64,000 bases of DNA from Enterobacter chuandaensis. Its GTDB lineage: Bacteria > Pseudomonadota > Gammaproteobacteria > Enterobacterales > Enterobacteriaceae. Position 1 is the first letter of the stretch, and every line of letters begins with the position of its first letter. The position numbers and the translations under genes were made by a program. This document shows, piece after piece, positions 55,401 to 63,951 of this stretch. The notes under the pieces were generated by a model. That model saw only the letters and a list, made by a program, of their open reading frames with translations. It did not search any database and had not been told where the DNA came from. The DNA is taken from assembly GCF_003594915.1 (NCBI RefSeq), contig NZ_QZCS01000005.1, positions 62,001 through 126,000 on the forward strand. The letters are read 5' to 3'.

Positions 55401-56109
55401 CGATGACGCCGTTGATCGGCTGGCGGCGACGGTACTTGCGCAGTAACCCCATGAACTGCAGCCACTCACCGGCGTCCTGCACCTGCTCGCTCTCCTGGGT
55501 GGTGTAGCGACCCGCGGTGTCCAGCAGCACGGCCTCGTTGGTGAACCACCAGTCGCAGTTGCGCGTCCCGCCGATGCCCCGCAGCGCGGTCTTACCGAAA
55601 CGGTCGGCCAGCGGGAACTGCAGCCCGGAGTTCACCAGCGCCGTGGTTTTACCGGAGCCCGGCGCGCCGATAATGACGTACCACGGCAGCTGATAGAGAT
55701 ATTGCGTGCTGAAGCGCTGGGTCCACTGGGCGCCCTGGCCCGCTTTGCTGAAGTGCGCTTTTTTAAGCATCTGCGCGGCTTCATCAAAACGGCTGGCGAG
55801 GATCTGCTCCTCGCTGTTCAGGCGCTGCTTCGGATCCGCCGCCTCCGGGCTGGTGGTGTTCTCGTTGAGCTTGTCCATCAGCTTGCGGTTCAGCCAGGCG
55901 TTATAAAGACGCGGCAGAATATGGCCCTGCGCCCACAGCAGGTAGACCACGGCGATACTGATGATGCGGTTCTGTTCGGATTCGAGCGGTCGGGTGTCCA
56001 CGATGGACAACAGCGGACCAATCATCCAGATCACCGCCGCCAGCGCCGTTACGCCGAGGAAGCTCCACAGAATGCGGTTGGTCAGAATGGAAAGAAGTGT
56101 AGTCAGCAT
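52489..56109 (-). CDS. tssM: T6SS membrane-complex core TssM (IcmF)
   Basis: A 1206-residue inner-membrane protein. Two N-terminal TM segments (about 10-38 and 48-62) are followed by a cytoplasmic NTPase-like domain with Walker A GAPGSGKTT (148-156) and a third TM near residue 485 (GYAALLALLAILGGLWL). The large periplasmic part, with IcmF-related helices and a C-terminal beta domain (ATFNVDGHQVTLEFAPNS), reaches TssJ. Complete, two bases after tssL. Confidence 0.96.
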   Translation of the reverse strand: MLTTLLSILTNRILWSFLGVTALAAVIWMIGPLLSIVDTRPLESEQNRIISIAVVYLLWAQGHILPRLYNAWLNRKLMDKLNENTTSPEAADPKQRLNSEEQILASRFDEAAQMLKKAHFSKAGQGAQWTQRFSTQYLYQLPWYVIIGAPGSGKTTALVNSGLQFPLADRFGKTALRGIGGTRNCDWWFTNEAVLLDTAGRYTTQESEQVQDAGEWLQFMGLLRKYRRRQPINGVIVTISISDLLTQSAEASRQQAVNLRQRLSELHEQLGIRFPVYVMVTKADLLKGFRAWFADYDKAQRDQIWGFTLPWEQTKHADYDLMGNFQQEFSLLQQRLDAGLPETMLKEHDAKTRAEAYLFPQEFAALRPLLADYLSTVFARSNFETEFSPRGIYFASGTQEGMPFDRVMGELNRALSLPEGAESDNWDSVSKEAPIPGAKGQSFFIKNLLQNVIFQEAGIAGENRWWELRNRAVIWSGYAALLALLAILGGLWLTSYAKNKSYLEEVDAKVPLLDQQSKALQNQPQRDLFDLLPLLNGLVDLPKSDAFDVNDPPVSRRMGLYRGDDVSDASQSLYQKALDQLLLPAVAMHITTWLRNDNGSDVEYSYEALKAYQMLYQPKHYDGKFLHSWVMLNLQRNLPQNVTKAQLQQLEWHLTQLLEPKIQASPYAQDESLVARERALINQQPLSTRVYGRLKRLLEHDDNLKPVSLSDLGGPQSELVFSRKSGKPVSEGVPGLYTPDGYWKSFNGQIDSVTTALHEDDAWVLGAATAQEDKQQIDNAVRQLYMRDFIANWDRFLADIQLNNSADLSQRINTARLLSGANSPLRRLVQNLSQVLTLSRDTPAPEDAGKAQAQSNRATRTLEALFSNNDNAPTQAAAITQAPEQLVTDHFAPMIELAQPLEKGGKTIVFDDFLKQVDELYRYLTAVQDAANSGMPAPGGEAISRLQASAGRLPGGLQTMFSNMAVGASSDTQRRDLENVRKRINVEVGGFCRQAIAGRYPLVRSASTEVTPDDLARMFAPGTGLMDTFFRDNLTSKVDTTQANWRFMPGIDGKTLPGSEGLLRPFQQAQSIRDAFFANGATTPSFKVTVRTVRMDNTILNLTLDVDGQLLRYSHGPQAVQIMNWPGPGGTNQVRMQLGLANGSTATLVTNGAWALNRFFDKARTSPGAGSLSRQATFNVDGHQVTLEFAPNSIRNPFQLPRFSCP

Positions 56110-56111
56110 CC

Positions 56112-57350
56112 TTAGTTTCCTTGCGGCAATCCGTTCAGCTCGGCCTGGGTGTTTTCAGGCGACACCAGCAGAGTAATTTCCACACGGCGGTTACGGGCGC
56201 GGTTTTCCGGCGTCGTGTTCGGCGCCACTGGGTTAATCTCGCCCCGCCCTTCCGCCTTCACGCGGCCTGGCTGAGAGAGGCTTCCCTGCAGCATTTTCTG
56301 TACGGAGCGCGCGCGTTCCAGTGACAGCTCGTAGTTCGAGGCAAAGCGCGCGCTGCGGATCGGCACGTTGTCGCTGTAACCCACCACCAGAATTTTGCCG
56401 CTGACGTTGTTCATCGCCTGCGCAATGCGGTTGATGACCGGTTCATAGCGGTCGCGCACGACGGTCGAGGCGGAGGCAAACAGCCCGTCGCCCTTCAGGA
56501 TAACGACGCTGCGATCCGCTTCGTCTTTCACCGCCACCAGGCCCGCCTCGATTTCAGGCTTCAGGAAGCCGCGCAGGTTCAGCACAGCGGGTAGCTGGCG
56601 GGCCGGTTGCTGAATAGTGGTTTCCGGCAGCTGAGACTGATAAATCTTCGCCAGCACCGGGTTGGTGTTATCGCCAAGACGCCAGTTAAGCACGATATAA
56701 AACAGACAGGCGATAAACCCGGCCAGCGCCACGCAGGCCCACAGGGGAACCATCGGACGCCAGAGCTTGCGCAGCACCGGACGATCTTCCGGATGGGGAG
56801 AAAGCGGCGGCGGGTAGCTGCCGCGCACGCCGCGGATCATCTGCCACAGCCGCTGCTTGATGGTTTCAAGCTGGGTGCGGCCATTGTCCAGCACCCGGTA
56901 ACGCCCCTCGAAGCCGAGCAGCAGGCAGTAGTTGATCATCTCCAGCAGCAGAATATGTTCGCGCGGGTTCTGCGACAGGCGCGCCAGCAGCTGGAAGAAC
57001 TTCTCGCCGCCCCAGGTTTCGTTATGGAACGTCACCAGCAGGCCATTGCTGGACCAGACGCCGCTGCTGCCCCAGGGAGTAAGCGCGGCGGCCTCGTCCA
57101 GCGCCGTACACAGGCAGTAGCGTGCCCCGACGATCACTTCGTAGGGCAGCCCCGCCTGCTGACAGCGGACTTCGAAACGGCGGATCTCATCGATCAGGCG
57201 CTGGCGTAACGCCACCTGATCGTCATGGGATACCGAATGACGGATCTGCGGAATCGCATTGAGCAGCGGGTTGGCGGCCGCCACCAGCGGGTTGTTGCTA
57301 CTGGCTCCGGTAAACGCGGCATCACTGCCGGTGTCCTGTCGTTCCTGCAT
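56112..57350 (-). CDS. tssL: T6SS membrane component TssL with OmpA-like peptidoglycan-binding domain
   Basis: A 412-residue inner-membrane protein. The N-terminal cytoplasmic hook-shaped DotU domain (about 20-190) shows YEVIVGARYCLCTALDEAA and WGGEKFFQLLARL. A single TM at about 205-230 (PLWACVALAGFIACLFYIVL) precedes a periplasmic OmpA/MotB-like domain (about 270-405: ILVVGYSDNVPIRSARFASN, then LSLERARSVQKML and GRGEINPVAPNTTPENRARN). Fused OmpA domains anchor the T6SS to peptidoglycan, doing the job of a separate TagL. Confidence 0.96.
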   Translation of the reverse strand: MQERQDTGSDAAFTGASSNNPLVAAANPLLNAIPQIRHSVSHDDQVALRQRLIDEIRRFEVRCQQAGLPYEVIVGARYCLCTALDEAAALTPWGSSGVWSSNGLLVTFHNETWGGEKFFQLLARLSQNPREHILLLEMINYCLLLGFEGRYRVLDNGRTQLETIKQRLWQMIRGVRGSYPPPLSPHPEDRPVLRKLWRPMVPLWACVALAGFIACLFYIVLNWRLGDNTNPVLAKIYQSQLPETTIQQPARQLPAVLNLRGFLKPEIEAGLVAVKDEADRSVVILKGDGLFASASTVVRDRYEPVINRIAQAMNNVSGKILVVGYSDNVPIRSARFASNYELSLERARSVQKMLQGSLSQPGRVKAEGRGEINPVAPNTTPENRARNRRVEITLLVSPENTQAELNGLPQGN

Positions 57351-57367
57351 ATTAAGCGCTCGCTTTA

Positions 57368-58711
57368 TTATTCTGTCGGGCTACGGATGGCCCAAAACTC
57401 CATATCCAGCCCCGGGAATTCACCCGCAAGGTGCAGGGCGAATGCGCCGGACTTATCCATCTCGTGCCACAGCTCGCTGCCCTTCTCCAGTTCAAAGTAG
57501 CTGTAGCCGGCATGCCACGGGATCTGCGGCGGCGCGACCGGCATGGCGCGCAGCATAATGCCCGGCAGCTGCAGCTGGACCAGATCGCGAATTTTCGAGA
57601 CCGGCGCGATTTTCATCTGTGCCGGGAAATGGGTCTGCAGGTGTTCACCAGGCACGTTGGCTTTTACCGCCAGCACGAAGCCGAACTCGCGCACCATGCT
57701 GGTTTCAGGAACGGTGGCGATGTTCAGGCCATGCGAGCGCTCGTTAAGCGGCAGCTGAATGGCGTGGTCTTCCATCACCAGCGACAGCCCCTGACGGAGC
57801 ATCAGCATCAGCTTGCTGAAGCAGTTCGCCAGATCGTCATGATCGTAAATCGGCAGTACGCTCTCGGTGGTGCGCTGCGACGTCCAGGTCGCGAGCTCGG
57901 TGGCAAACGGCAGCCAGCTGCGCCAGAGGGTTTCCGGGTGCAGCAGCGGCAGCGTTTTTAAATGTGAAACCTCGCCAAGATGACGGTTCACCAGCGAAAG
58001 CAGCGTAAACTCAATCAGTTCGGAGGTGTTAAAGCGGCCAGGCTGGCGCAGGCGGCCACCAATCTGCTGGCTGCGCTGCACCAGCAGGCCGTGCAGATCG
58101 TTGATCATGCTGTAAATCTGCGGGCTGTTATTGGCGTTCAGCATCGGCGGGATGTAGCTGTTATCCAGCCGCACGTGGTTGTCGTTGCGTTTTTCCGTCA
58201 CAAATGCCACGCCGATGGCGGTCCATTCTGCCGTGAGGTCTTTTTCCAGCATCAGCGTCAGGCGCAGACGGCCAAACTGGACGGTGGCATCCCCCACCGA
58301 CATGGCGTTATCGTCTTCCACCTCCTGCTCAAACGCGACGAAGCGCGCCAGCGAGGCAGGTTCTTCGCTGAAAATCACCTCTTCCCGCTCGCCACGACGA
58401 ACCGGCAGCGCGAGCACCACCTTTTCGTTGGTGAGATTGTCAGGAATTTTAAGCGGCGCAGGACCGTTGCGTCCGTTGCGGACCTGGAAAAAGGTGCCGT
58501 CCGGCAGTAACCCGCTGCAGTAGCTCAGGGCGATGCAGCCCTGGCGCAGCATCGCTTCGTCCAGTTCAACATCGAGAAAGCCCCAGAGATACGAACGCTG
58601 CAGCGCACCCCACTCACGAACATGGTTGAGCAGATAACTTTCAGTCCGCTGAAAATGGTGTGGTCGCAGGAACATGCCTTCGGTCCAGACGACCTTTTCT
58701 GCTTTGGTCAT
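57368..58711 (-). CDS. tssK: T6SS baseplate-to-membrane adaptor TssK
   Basis: A 447-residue protein. The N-terminal VVWTEGMFLRPHHFQRTESY is the family hallmark, with central LLVQRSQQIGGRLRQPG and LVNRHLGEVSHL and the C-terminal HAGYSYFELEKGSELW. TssK trimers link the TssFGE wedge to TssL-TssM. Full length, between tssJ and tssL. Confidence 0.96.
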   Translation of the reverse strand: MTKAEKVVWTEGMFLRPHHFQRTESYLLNHVREWGALQRSYLWGFLDVELDEAMLRQGCIALSYCSGLLPDGTFFQVRNGRNGPAPLKIPDNLTNEKVVLALPVRRGEREEVIFSEEPASLARFVAFEQEVEDDNAMSVGDATVQFGRLRLTLMLEKDLTAEWTAIGVAFVTEKRNDNHVRLDNSYIPPMLNANNSPQIYSMINDLHGLLVQRSQQIGGRLRQPGRFNTSELIEFTLLSLVNRHLGEVSHLKTLPLLHPETLWRSWLPFATELATWTSQRTTESVLPIYDHDDLANCFSKLMLMLRQGLSLVMEDHAIQLPLNERSHGLNIATVPETSMVREFGFVLAVKANVPGEHLQTHFPAQMKIAPVSKIRDLVQLQLPGIMLRAMPVAPPQIPWHAGYSYFELEKGSELWHEMDKSGAFALHLAGEFPGLDMEFWAIRSPTE

Positions 58712-58739
58712 GATGATGTGTTTCCTGTTGTGAAGCGCG

Positions 58740-59243
58740 TTACTGGCTGATGACCCGAATGCCGTTTACGTCGAGAAAGACGTTGGCCTGGAGTTCATCC
58801 GCGGACCATTTCCAGAACTGGTAGAGATGATTTTCGCCCGGCACAGGCAGAGGAAGTGAAACGCGCCATTTTTTTCCATCCAGCTTCTGATATTCCGCCA
58901 TCACGCCGATATAGCGCGCCTCGGGATCGCTCTGACCGCTGAGGGTTTTCGAGAGCTGTCCCGGCATCAGGAAGAAAACATCGCTGTTCAGCAGATTCGC
59001 GCCAAGCGTGGCTGACGCGTTGTTCTGCAGGGAATAGAAGTCGCTGGACATGAAATCCGCATCGGATTTCAACAGCAGCACCCGGACTTTAAGCGGCGCA
59101 GAATCATTGATTTGTGGATGAGCCTGAAACTGCAGATTGTAGCGGGAAGGGTCGCTGTGTGAAGACGACGTACAACCACTGACAAGGGCGAAAATCACCG
59201 CATAAAAGCCTAACCACAGCTTATGAAAATTTTTATTATTCAT
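58740..59243 (-). CDS. tssJ: T6SS outer-membrane lipoprotein TssJ
   Basis: A 167-residue lipoprotein with signal YAVIFALVSGC (lipobox cysteine at residue 24) and a transthyretin-like beta sandwich (LQFQAHPQINDSAPLKVRVL, then LLKSDADFMSSDFYSLQNNA), with the GLTAELYQL-type segment replaced by ASATLGANLLNSDVFFLMPG. TssJ docks the membrane complex to the outer membrane through TssM. Lies first among the core genes, after the SH3-like lipoprotein. Confidence 0.93.
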   Translation of the reverse strand: MNNKNFHKLWLGFYAVIFALVSGCTSSSHSDPSRYNLQFQAHPQINDSAPLKVRVLLLKSDADFMSSDFYSLQNNASATLGANLLNSDVFFLMPGQLSKTLSGQSDPEARYIGVMAEYQKLDGKKWRVSLPLPVPGENHLYQFWKWSADELQANVFLDVNGIRVISQ

Positions 59244-59266
59244 AAAAATACGCTCAGGAAAGCCGT

Positions 59267-59761
59267 TTAGTTCAGGATCCAGGTACCGTTAGCGCTGTCT
59301 TTGCAGGCTTTGCTGTTGCCATCCACATCGACACAGGTCGCTTTTTTACGCGCCTTAGGACGAATGGCCTGTTTACGAACGGTAGCTTCGTACTGGTCGG
59401 CTTTGATAACGGCACGCATCGGAACGTAGCCAATCAGCTGGTCGTTCCCCTCATCGGCGAGCGCCATCCAGTAGTGTTCTACCTGCCCCAGCACCACGTA
59501 GGTTTTGCCGGTTTCCAGCGTACGGATAACCTTTCCGCCAAAATCAGGACGGCTCATCAGGGAGGCCGGGTACATAGCACGGTAAGGCTCGTTGAGCTGA
59601 GTGAATTCCGTTGGCGGCACCACGGCGTGACGGTGAGTCAGAGTGACGCCGTTGACCTGGCTGGTCACGATCGTATCGTCGGTCACCGCGGGTTTCTGTG
59701 GCGCTTTACAGCCCGCCACCGCCATTACAAACAGAAGTGAAAACAGTACGCGCATTTTCAT
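59267..59761 (-). CDS. T6SS-linked lipoprotein with SH3-like domain
   Basis: A 164-residue lipoprotein: signal VLFSLLFVMAVAGC (lipobox cysteine at residue 18), then a region with an SH3-like fold pattern (RTLETGKTYVVLGQVEHYWM, then ALADEGNDQLIGYVPMRAVI) and a C-terminal cysteine pair (KATCVDVDGNSKACKDSANG). The first gene of the T6SS transcript, 23 bases before tssJ. SH3-like modules on bacterial lipoproteins often bind peptidoglycan, so a cell-wall role in T6SS assembly is plausible. Similar genes open some Enterobacter T6SS clusters; no symbol assigned. Confidence 0.82.
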   Translation of the reverse strand: MKMRVLFSLLFVMAVAGCKAPQKPAVTDDTIVTSQVNGVTLTHRHAVVPPTEFTQLNEPYRAMYPASLMSRPDFGGKVIRTLETGKTYVVLGQVEHYWMALADEGNDQLIGYVPMRAVIKADQYEATVRKQAIRPKARKKATCVDVDGNSKACKDSANGTWILN

Positions 59762-60742
59762 ATGCTTTTCCGTAGCGATATTTTGATGATGGAGATAAAG
59801 GGGATGAAGTTTGACTTAGGTGCTATCGTTAAAATAGTCAGGATAATTTCGAGGCGTTACTAACTTAAAGACATAGCTACCGCACGAGCCCTTCAGAATA
59901 AGGCCCAGCGTCTTCCTGACATATTTTGACAAACGGTAAACAAGTTTACATGAGCTTTGCTCCAATTCAATATTTACCGCCTCGTAAGTGGTGGTAATTG
60001 AAGCAGTCGAAACATTATAGGATTTATCTGATAAAAAAACCCGACATGGCCTGGATCGCTTTATTCCTCCAGCTTACAACCTTATAACCCACTGTTACTA
60101 AAGCAGAAAATTCAAAAAAGAACTGATTTCATTAACGCAATAATGCTATTATCGCCACTACCATAATTAGTAGAATTGTGGTTTTAGTGATGTCAGAAGA
60201 ATATATGAAGATGAATTATTTGTTGCACTAACAAGGTATCTTTAATATTTCCCGGATTACCCGATCACAGCATCGCTATTTTACTGATGACGCGCACCTT
60301 TAATTTCACGGCTCAAAATAACTTATATCTCATGTTGTGATAATTACTCTGAAAGTCACGATACATTTCCATCAATCATTAAGCCTGAGTAAACATTCCC
60401 GTCACTATTTTGTTTCCTGAAGCCCATATATCGCCTGTCAGCCGCGATATTTTCACTTTTGGAACGACCGTTACTTTCATTCGAAATTTCACCTGCGCTA
60501 AATATTTTCTCACTTGACGCTATCTATCCTGCCTACCGGGTGATAGATACAATTTATTATTAAAATGATAAAAATTCGTTATAATTTCTTTAAATAGTTA
60601 CGCACAAACCCTTTTAACTCATTGTTATAAAATATGATTACAGGCAGGAGCCGTAACTCAACTGCATGGATATCCACCCCTGCCAGTCATTGTTTTGGCT
60701 TATTGCCCAGCCGTTGCGCGATCAAACCCGTCAGGAGTATGT
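59762..60742. other. 981-bp AT-rich intergenic region upstream of the T6SS
   Basis: No protein-coding gene is convincing here. The DNA is strikingly AT-rich compared with both sides. It contains a 14-bp palindrome GTAAAC-AA-GTTTAC (59936-59949) and a short one ATAAT-GCT-ATTAT (60140-60152). The first ~130 bases should hold the leader and promoter of the T6SS transcript, and the last ~100 the leader of the oxidoreductase gene. Length and composition suit xenogeneic silencing (H-NS), which is inference. No terminator or RNA gene is evident. Confidence 0.6.
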
Positions 60743-63031
60743 ATGAACACGAAAAGACGCTCAGTTCCCGGTATCCGACACTATGAGGGTCCTGCCGGCG
60801 GCTGGGGCGCATTAAAAGCGACGGCCATTGCGGTGCGTACCCAAATGGACACCCTGGACGCCCCAGCGACGCTGCTCCGTACTAACCAGCCGGACGGTTT
60901 TGACTGCCCCGGCTGCGCGTGGCCCGATAAAGAACACAAATCCACATTCCAGTTCTGCGAGAACGGCGCGAAAGCGGTGACCTGGGAAGCGACCAGCAAA
61001 CGCGTGACCCCCACGTTTCTGGCGGAAAACAGCGTCTCTTCACTATTGGCTAAATCGGATTTTGAGCTGGAAGGTTACGGTCGCCTGACGCATCCCCTGC
61101 GCTACGACCGGGCCAGCGATACCTTCCGCCCTGTCGACTGGGAAGAGGCATTTCAGCGTATCGGCGAGATTTTACGCGGGCTCGAACCGGACCAGGTCGA
61201 GTTCTATACCTCCGGGCGCGCCTCCAACGAAGCAGCGTATCTGTTCCAGCTCTTCGCCCGAGAGTACGGCACCAATAACTTCCCCGACTGCTCGAATATG
61301 TGTCACGAGGCCACCAGCGTCGGCTTGCCGCGCTCCATCGGTATTGGGAAAGGCACCGTCTCGCTGGACGATTTCGACAAGACCGAGCTGGTCATCTCCA
61401 TTGGCCATAACCCCGGCACCAACCATCCGCGAATGATGGGTACCCTTCACGAGCTGGCCCGGCGCAACGTGCCGATTATTATCTTCAATCCGCTGCGCGA
61501 GCGCGCCCTGGAGCGTTTCGCCGACCCGCAAAGCGTGATTGAAATGGCAACCTATGGCTCAACGGACATCGCCTCGACCTATTTCCAGGTGAAGGCAGGT
61601 GGCGATGCCGCCGCGCTGAAGGGCATTGCTAAACACCTTCTGGAGATGGAGGCCGAACGCGGTGGCGTGCTCGACCACGCGTTTATAGCTGAACATACTC
61701 AGGGCATTGAAGATTTTGCCGCCGATATCGCGCAAACCCGCTGGGACGACATCGAGCGCGAGTCGGGGCTCAGCCAGGCGGCGCTCCTGAAAGTCGCAGA
61801 GGCCTATGCCAAATCAAATGCCACCATCATTACTTACGGAATGGGGATCACCCAGCATAACAAAGGCACGGCGAACGTCCGCCTGATTGCTGACCTGCTG
61901 CTGCTGCGCGGGAACATCGGCAAGCCCGGTGCGGGGATCTGCCCCCTGCGCGGTCACTCTAACGTTCAGGGGAACCGGACCGTCGGGATCAGCGAGAAAC
62001 CTGCCCCGGCCTTCCTGAACCGTCTGAAACAAGTGTTTGGTTTTGAGCCGCCCTCTCACCACGGACACGATGCTGTGCAGGCCACGCAGGCGATGATCGA
62101 CGGTCGTGCGAAAGCGCTCATCTGCCTCGGCGGTAATTTTGCGGTTGCGATGCCCGATCACGAACGGGGCTTCCCGGCGATGGGTAACCTGGATTTGAGC
62201 GTGCACGTCGGGACTAAGCTGAACCGCACGCATCTGCTGGTGGGCAAAGAGACCTATATATTCCCGTGCCTTGGCCGCACCGAACTGGATATGCAGGCCA
62301 CCGGCCGTCAGTCCATTACCGTCGAAGATTCCATGTCGATGGTGCATGCTTCCTCCGGCAAGCTGAAACCCGCCTCGCCGTTGCTTCGTTCGGAACCCGC
62401 CATCGTCGCTGGCCTCGCGAAGGCTACCCTGCCGGAAACACGCGTGGACTGGCTGACGCTGGTCGAGGATTACGACCGCATCCGCGATCTGATCGAGCAG
62501 ACCATTCCGGGCTTTGAGAACTACAATGCGCGGATCCGGGTTCCGGGAGGCTTCCGCATGCCGTTGCCACCAACAAAGCGTATCTGGCCGACAGCGACGG
62601 GCAAAGCGATGTTCTCGGTATTTGATGGCGTACACGAAAACGCCAGCGGTGAGGGCGAGCATGTGCTGCGCCTGATCACGCTGCGTAGCCATGACCAGTA
62701 CAACACCACCATTTATGCCCTCGATGATCGCTACCGTGGCGTCTTTGGCCGCCGGGACGTGCTGTTTATGAATGAAGAGGATATGGCACAGTCAGGGCTG
62801 GAACACGGTGACCGCGTGGATATCGAAACCGCCCTCCCCGGCAGCGTTCAGCGCCTGGAGGATATTACGGTGGTGGCGTACAGCATCGCGCCGGGCACCG
62901 TCGGCGCCTATTACCCGGAGGCGAACGTGCTGGTGCCGCTCGATTATCTCGATAAGGACAGCGGGACGCCGTCGTATAAATCGGTTCCGGTTCGCATTAC
63001 CCTGCGCTCGAAAGAGATCCGCATGCTGTAA
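60743..63031 (+). CDS. YdeP/FdhF-like molybdopterin oxidoreductase
   Basis: A 762-residue cytosolic bis-MGD enzyme of the formate-dehydrogenase-like FdhF/YdeP family. The molybdopterin domains are recognisable: EFYTSGRASNEAAYLFQLFA, LVISIGHNPGTNHPRMMGTL, TYGMGITQHNKGTANV and LRGNIGKPGAGICPLRGHSN. At the position of the FdhF selenocysteine there is Cys187 (CSNMCHEATS). The N-terminus has only C55-x2-C58-x13-C72, not the four-Cys cluster of FdhF, so Fe-S content is uncertain. E. coli YdeP (759 residues) is linked to acid resistance; the substrate is unknown. I chose the ATG at 60743 with AGGAG five bases upstream. A LysR regulator follows 24 bases later. Confidence 0.9.
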   Translation: MNTKRRSVPGIRHYEGPAGGWGALKATAIAVRTQMDTLDAPATLLRTNQPDGFDCPGCAWPDKEHKSTFQFCENGAKAVTWEATSKRVTPTFLAENSVSSLLAKSDFELEGYGRLTHPLRYDRASDTFRPVDWEEAFQRIGEILRGLEPDQVEFYTSGRASNEAAYLFQLFAREYGTNNFPDCSNMCHEATSVGLPRSIGIGKGTVSLDDFDKTELVISIGHNPGTNHPRMMGTLHELARRNVPIIIFNPLRERALERFADPQSVIEMATYGSTDIASTYFQVKAGGDAAALKGIAKHLLEMEAERGGVLDHAFIAEHTQGIEDFAADIAQTRWDDIERESGLSQAALLKVAEAYAKSNATIITYGMGITQHNKGTANVRLIADLLLLRGNIGKPGAGICPLRGHSNVQGNRTVGISEKPAPAFLNRLKQVFGFEPPSHHGHDAVQATQAMIDGRAKALICLGGNFAVAMPDHERGFPAMGNLDLSVHVGTKLNRTHLLVGKETYIFPCLGRTELDMQATGRQSITVEDSMSMVHASSGKLKPASPLLRSEPAIVAGLAKATLPETRVDWLTLVEDYDRIRDLIEQTIPGFENYNARIRVPGGFRMPLPPTKRIWPTATGKAMFSVFDGVHENASGEGEHVLRLITLRSHDQYNTTIYALDDRYRGVFGRRDVLFMNEEDMAQSGLEHGDRVDIETALPGSVQRLEDITVVAYSIAPGTVGAYYPEANVLVPLDYLDKDSGTPSYKSVPVRITLRSKEIRML

Positions 63032-63054
63032 GGCTGTTCGCGCGGAGGAACCTG

Positions 63055-63951
63055 ATGGATATAAAACAGTTAAAATATTTACTCGCGCTCGATGAGACCC
63101 GGCACTTTGGGAAAGCGGCCTCGCGGTGCAACATCACCCAGCCGACCCTCTCCATGCGCATCCGCAGCCTGGAAGAGGAGCTGGGACTGGTGCTGATTGT
63201 GCGCGGACAGCGTTTTGAAGGGTTTACGCCGGAGGGAGAGCGCATCCTCGCGTGGGCGCGCGCCCTTCTGGCCGCGCACGACGGATTGCAGGCGGAAGCC
63301 GCGCTGTGTAAAGGCCAGGTGGTGGGTGAGCTACGTCTGGGGATGGTCCCGCTGGCGAGCGTGGATCCGATGATCTTCATTCGTCAGCTGACGCAAAAAT
63401 ACCCTGAACTTACTTACAGCCTCTATTCGATGTCTTCGGCGCAGATTGCCGACGGGGTCAGCCGCAACCAGCTGGAACTGGGGATTTGCTATCTCAACAG
63501 CATCGACACCAGCCTGTTTGACATTATCCGGCTGCCAGAAACGAAAATGGGCCTGCTGCACGACGTCCGTCATTTCCAGCTTACCCCGGAGACGCTGACC
63601 TGGCACGACCTGACGGATTTTCCGCTGGGTTTTCTGACCAAAGGGATGCACTACCGGGCGCATATGGAGGCCAGCTTTAAATCTGCCGGCATCGAACCGA
63701 CGGCCGTTTTTGAGAGCGACTCCACGTTCCAGATCATCCAGGCCGTACAGAGCGGCGTATGCTGCGCCGTGATGCCGCTGAACAACGGGCTGGAAGCCCT
63801 GAACAGCAATTTCAGGATTGTCCCCATCGCCGACGCGAACATTGAGGCCCCCATTGGCCTGATTATGCGCAGACAAAAACCGCTCTCCTCGCTGGCGCTG
63901 CGCTGCTTTACCGACGCGCAGGCAATCTATCACGCGAGCAACGAGGCGTAG
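63055..63951 (+). CDS. LysR-type transcriptional regulator
   Basis: A 298-residue LysR regulator. N-terminal winged helix at about 1-60 (KYLLALDETRHFGKAASRCN, then ITQPTLSMRIRSLEEELG), linker helix, then a periplasmic-binding-protein-like ligand domain (about 90-290: VVGELRLGMVPLASVDPMIF). GGAGG sits seven bases before the ATG. It follows the YdeP-like gene on the same strand at 24 bases, so it is likely co-transcribed and regulates it. The cysteine pair CC at about 240 is unlike the OxyR redox pair in spacing. Ligand unknown. Confidence 0.9.
   Translation: MDIKQLKYLLALDETRHFGKAASRCNITQPTLSMRIRSLEEELGLVLIVRGQRFEGFTPEGERILAWARALLAAHDGLQAEAALCKGQVVGELRLGMVPLASVDPMIFIRQLTQKYPELTYSLYSMSSAQIADGVSRNQLELGICYLNSIDTSLFDIIRLPETKMGLLHDVRHFQLTPETLTWHDLTDFPLGFLTKGMHYRAHMEASFKSAGIEPTAVFESDSTFQIIQAVQSGVCCAVMPLNNGLEALNSNFRIVPIADANIEAPIGLIMRRQKPLSSLALRCFTDAQAIYHASNEA

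Noticed and set aside
60140..60152. ATAAT-GCT-ATTAT palindrome as a possible Fur box
   Set aside because: Only about 13 bp of AT-rich symmetry in an AT-rich region; it does not match the 19-bp GATAATGATAATCATTATC consensus well enough.
63055..63951. LysR gene as OxyR
   Set aside because: It has an OxyR-like HTH region, but the conserved redox cysteine pair spacing is absent; the only close pair is adjacent Cys-Cys near residue 240.
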